Notes under the pieces: model-generated | Seen by the model: only the letters and a program-made list of their open reading frames with translations | What the model was told of the DNA's origin: nothing | Database searches by the model: none | Program-made: the position numbers and the translations under genes | Part shown: piece after piece, positions 32,046 through 33,808 of the stretch | Layout of the letters: each line of letters begins with the position of its first letter | Numbering within the stretch: position 1 is the stretch's first letter | DNA from: an uncultured Lachnospiraceae bacterium | GTDB taxonomy: Bacteria > Bacillota > Clostridia > Lachnospirales > Lachnospiraceae | DNA: 33,808 nucleotides | NCBI GenBank assembly: GCA_900318375.1 | Contig: ONKG01000036.1 | Span: 1-33,808, forward strand | Direction of reading: 5' to 3'

Positions 32046-33369
32046 AATCCAGATAGGTGCCTGAATCAGCATCGGCAGACAGCCCCCCATGGGCGAAACG
32101 CCATATTGCGAGTAGAGCTGCATCATCTCCTGCTGTTTCTTCATGGCGTCTTCCTGCTTGGGATATTTCTTGTTGAGCTCGTCGATTTTGGGCTTCAGAA
32201 CGCGCATACGTGCGCTGGCGAGGTAGCTCTTCTTGGTGGCGGGGTAGACGAGTGCCTTGACGATGATCGTCAGCAAGAGGAGTACGAGTCCCATGTGGAG
32301 TCCGAATCCCTTGAGCCAGTCGAAGAGGTAGATGATGAACCAGCGGTTGATCCATCGTACGATGGGCCATCCGAGGTAGACGAGGTCTTCGAGTTCGAGG
32401 TCTTTGTCGGCGATGAGGCTGAGGTCATTGTGAGCCTTCAGGGTGTGGAAGTCATTGGGACCGAGGTACATCTGCAGTTGCGTGGGCTGTGTTCCCGTGG
32501 GGTCAAAGGCGGTCTGCATCGTTGCCTCGTAGTTCTTCAGGTATCCTTGTCCTTTCTCGTAGAGTTTGGAAGTAAGGTGGACATCGTGGAACTCCTGCTG
32601 GCTGATGAGCACGGCGGAGAAGAACTGGTTCTTGAATGCAATCCAGTCGAGGTTCTCTTCTATGTCCTTTTCCTTGTCGGAGGTTTCGGAGAGGTAGTCT
32701 GTGCTGCCATCGGCTTCGTGGTATCGGATGCAGGCATAGCGCTGCTCGAAGTCGAATCCTTTCTCGAGCTGGCGGGCTCGGTCAGTCCAGCGGAGGTCGA
32801 GAGTGCGCATGGACGGGGCGAAGAGGTTGTTGATGCCTCGGGCAGTGACGACCATGTCGAGCATATAGGAGTTCGGATGCAGGCAGTAGTCAATGTCGAG
32901 GGAACCGGAGGCGAGGGGGAGGCGGAGGGTGATGGCCTTGTCTGTGCGATTAAGCGCATCACCCGACTCGGACTCGAAAGGTGAAGGTCCGGAGGAAGAA
33001 ACTACTTGAAAGTAGAGGTCGCGGGTGACGATGTTTTCCTGCTTTCCGGCGAGGGAGAGGGTCATGCTGGCATCTTCCTTGCTGAGGAGTCGCACGGGCT
33101 GCTTCTGCTGGTCGAGGTGGTTCTTGATGACGGCTTCCTCCACCATACCGCCATGGGTGTTGATGGTGATGCGGACGAGCTCATTCTCGAGGGTGATGAG
33201 CTGCTCTGTGCCCTGGCTTACAGCAAAGAGTGCTGAGGTGGAGTCGATGGGAGTGGAGGCAGAACTGGATGACTCGGCTGCAGCTGCCGCAGCTTCGGCT
33301 TCGAGACCAGGTGAATGCGATGAGCACAGCTGCCATGAGGACGAATCCTGTAACGGTGTTTTTATCCAT
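32031..33369 (-). pseudogene. yidC: Membrane protein insertase YidC (Bacteroidota type), frameshifted and truncated
   Basis: YidC inserts and folds inner-membrane proteins. The start MDKNTVTGFVLMAAVLIAF (33369) is the Bacteroidota YidC N-terminal membrane anchor. A frameshift at 33303-33306 moves the reading frame; it then continues with an Ala/Glu linker, the large periplasmic domain (LITLENELVRITINTHGG; YLGPNDFHTL), and the insertase core through KIDELNKKYPKQEDAMKKQQ and GGCLPMLIQAPIWIALFNF. After 32045 the sequence stops being YidC, so the last transmembrane helices are absent. Firmicutes YidC/SpoIIIJ lacks the periplasmic domain, so this piece is foreign to the rest of the window. No Shine-Dalgarno, as usual in Bacteroidota. 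Confidence 0.88.
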
Positions 33370-33423
33370 TGATGCTTTTTTTCTTTTTTTTTCTTCCGAC
33401 GGGAAGCCGTCGGACACACGGAA

Positions 33424-33808
33424 TTATGATTGGATTTCTTCGTTAATGTCTTCGATGTATTTGAGCAGTTCTTCGCGCCCCAGCCGTGTCTCGGCAGAGG
33501 TTACGAAGTGTGGCGGGAGTGGTTCCCAGTCCTCTGCAAGGCGTGTGAGGTAGGCATTGATGTTCTCCGTCAGACGGGCACGGCTGAGCTTGTCGGCCTT
33601 GGTGAAGACGATGCTGAAGGGCACGTTGCTCTCTCCCAGCCAGTTCATGAACTCGAGGTCAATCTGCTGTGGCTCATGGCGGCAGTCGATGAGGACAAAG
33701 AGGTTGGAGAGCTGACGTCGCTGGAGAATGTATCCTGAGATCATCTGTTCGAGCTTGGCGCGCTGTGTCTTGCTGCGCTGGGCAAAGCCGTAGCCTGGGA
33801 GGTCTACG
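33424..33808 (-). CDS. engB: Ribosome-biogenesis GTPase YihA/YsxC/EngB, 5' end beyond the window
   Basis: Small GTPase needed for 50S subunit assembly. The visible 127 residues begin in G3 (VDLPGYGFA), followed by the switch region, [19 protein letters not shown]4 TKAD (in FTKADKLSR) and G5-like TSAET near the end, stop TAA at 33424-33426. The G1 P-loop lies beyond 33808. The reading frame runs to the window edge, so the internal Met at 33744 is not the start. It lies 54 bp upstream of yidC on the same strand and shares its non-Firmicute look. Confidence 0.92.
   Translation of the reverse strand, partial: VDLPGYGFAQRSKTQRAKLEQMISGYILQRRQLSNLFVLIDCRHEPQQIDLEFMNWLGESNVPFSIVFTKADKLSRARLTENINAYLTRLAEDWEPLPPHFVTSAETRLGREELLKYIEDINEEIQS

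Noticed and set aside
31521-33419. A true natural YidC-glycosidase fusion protein
   Set aside because: The last YidC helices are replaced by a soluble enzyme end, the join falls in a shared 15-bp block, and the two sides look like different phyla. An assembly chimera explains this better.

Overview
Organism. Most of the window (about 1-32,030) looks like a chromosome segment of an anaerobic Clostridia-type Firmicute, probably Lachnospiraceae (inference). The reasons are strong AGGAGG-type ribosome binding sites, the Firmicutes order holB-ricT-trmN6-rsmI, an ATP-type PEP carboxykinase, a flavodiiron protein, a small TSCPD protein and a PTS with cre/LacI-type operators. The last ~1.8 kb (about 32,031-33,808) looks like Bacteroidota DNA: a long yidC with the large periplasmic domain and an engB fragment. 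It joins the Firmicute DNA inside a 15-bp block that encodes ALFNF in both partners. I read this as an assembly chimera.

Layout. 1-800: AT-rich, no gene seen, with the pckA terminator. 800-5289 (minus): pckA, a HAD phosphatase, and a GH32 sucrose/sucrose-6-P hydrolase. 5822-7495 (plus): an AI-2E/PerM-type permease with a low-complexity acidic tail. 7673-12966 (minus): information-processing operon holB-ricT-trmN6-rsmI-rpe. 13612-15027 (minus): pyruvate kinase. 15378-18313 (minus): GntP permease and its likely CdaR-type regulator. 19113-24245 (plus): flavodiiron protein, secreted metallo-beta-lactamase-fold protein, TSCPD protein, MurG. 24632-32045 (minus): PTS and sucrose block of ptsI, a ptsH remnant, scrA (IIBCA), a HAD phosphatase, a LacI regulator, and the 3' end of a GH13-like glucosidase. 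32031-33808 (minus): Bacteroidota yidC (frameshifted, truncated by the junction) and engB (runs off the window).

How the genes work together. Sucrose would enter through ScrA, driven by enzyme I and HPr, under the LacI regulator, whose operator overlaps the scrA promoter. It would be cleaved by GH32 (and perhaps the GH13 enzyme), with carbon passing to pyruvate kinase and PEP carboxykinase at the PEP node. GntP/CdaR would add uptake of sugar acids.

Unusual features. (1) Nearly every intergenic gap carries its own short tandem repeat, each with a different unit (13, 15/44, 16, 28, 31, 37, 51-54 bp). (2) Three gaps carry palindromes or arrays sharing a GGGACGGTT core, like REP elements. (3) The ptsH next to ptsI lacks the segment that should hold the phosphorylated histidine. 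(4) Several proteins end in long low-complexity tails. I saw no tRNA, rRNA, CRISPR array, prophage or transposase. I found no convincing new multi-gene system; the repeat landscape is the most unusual biology here.
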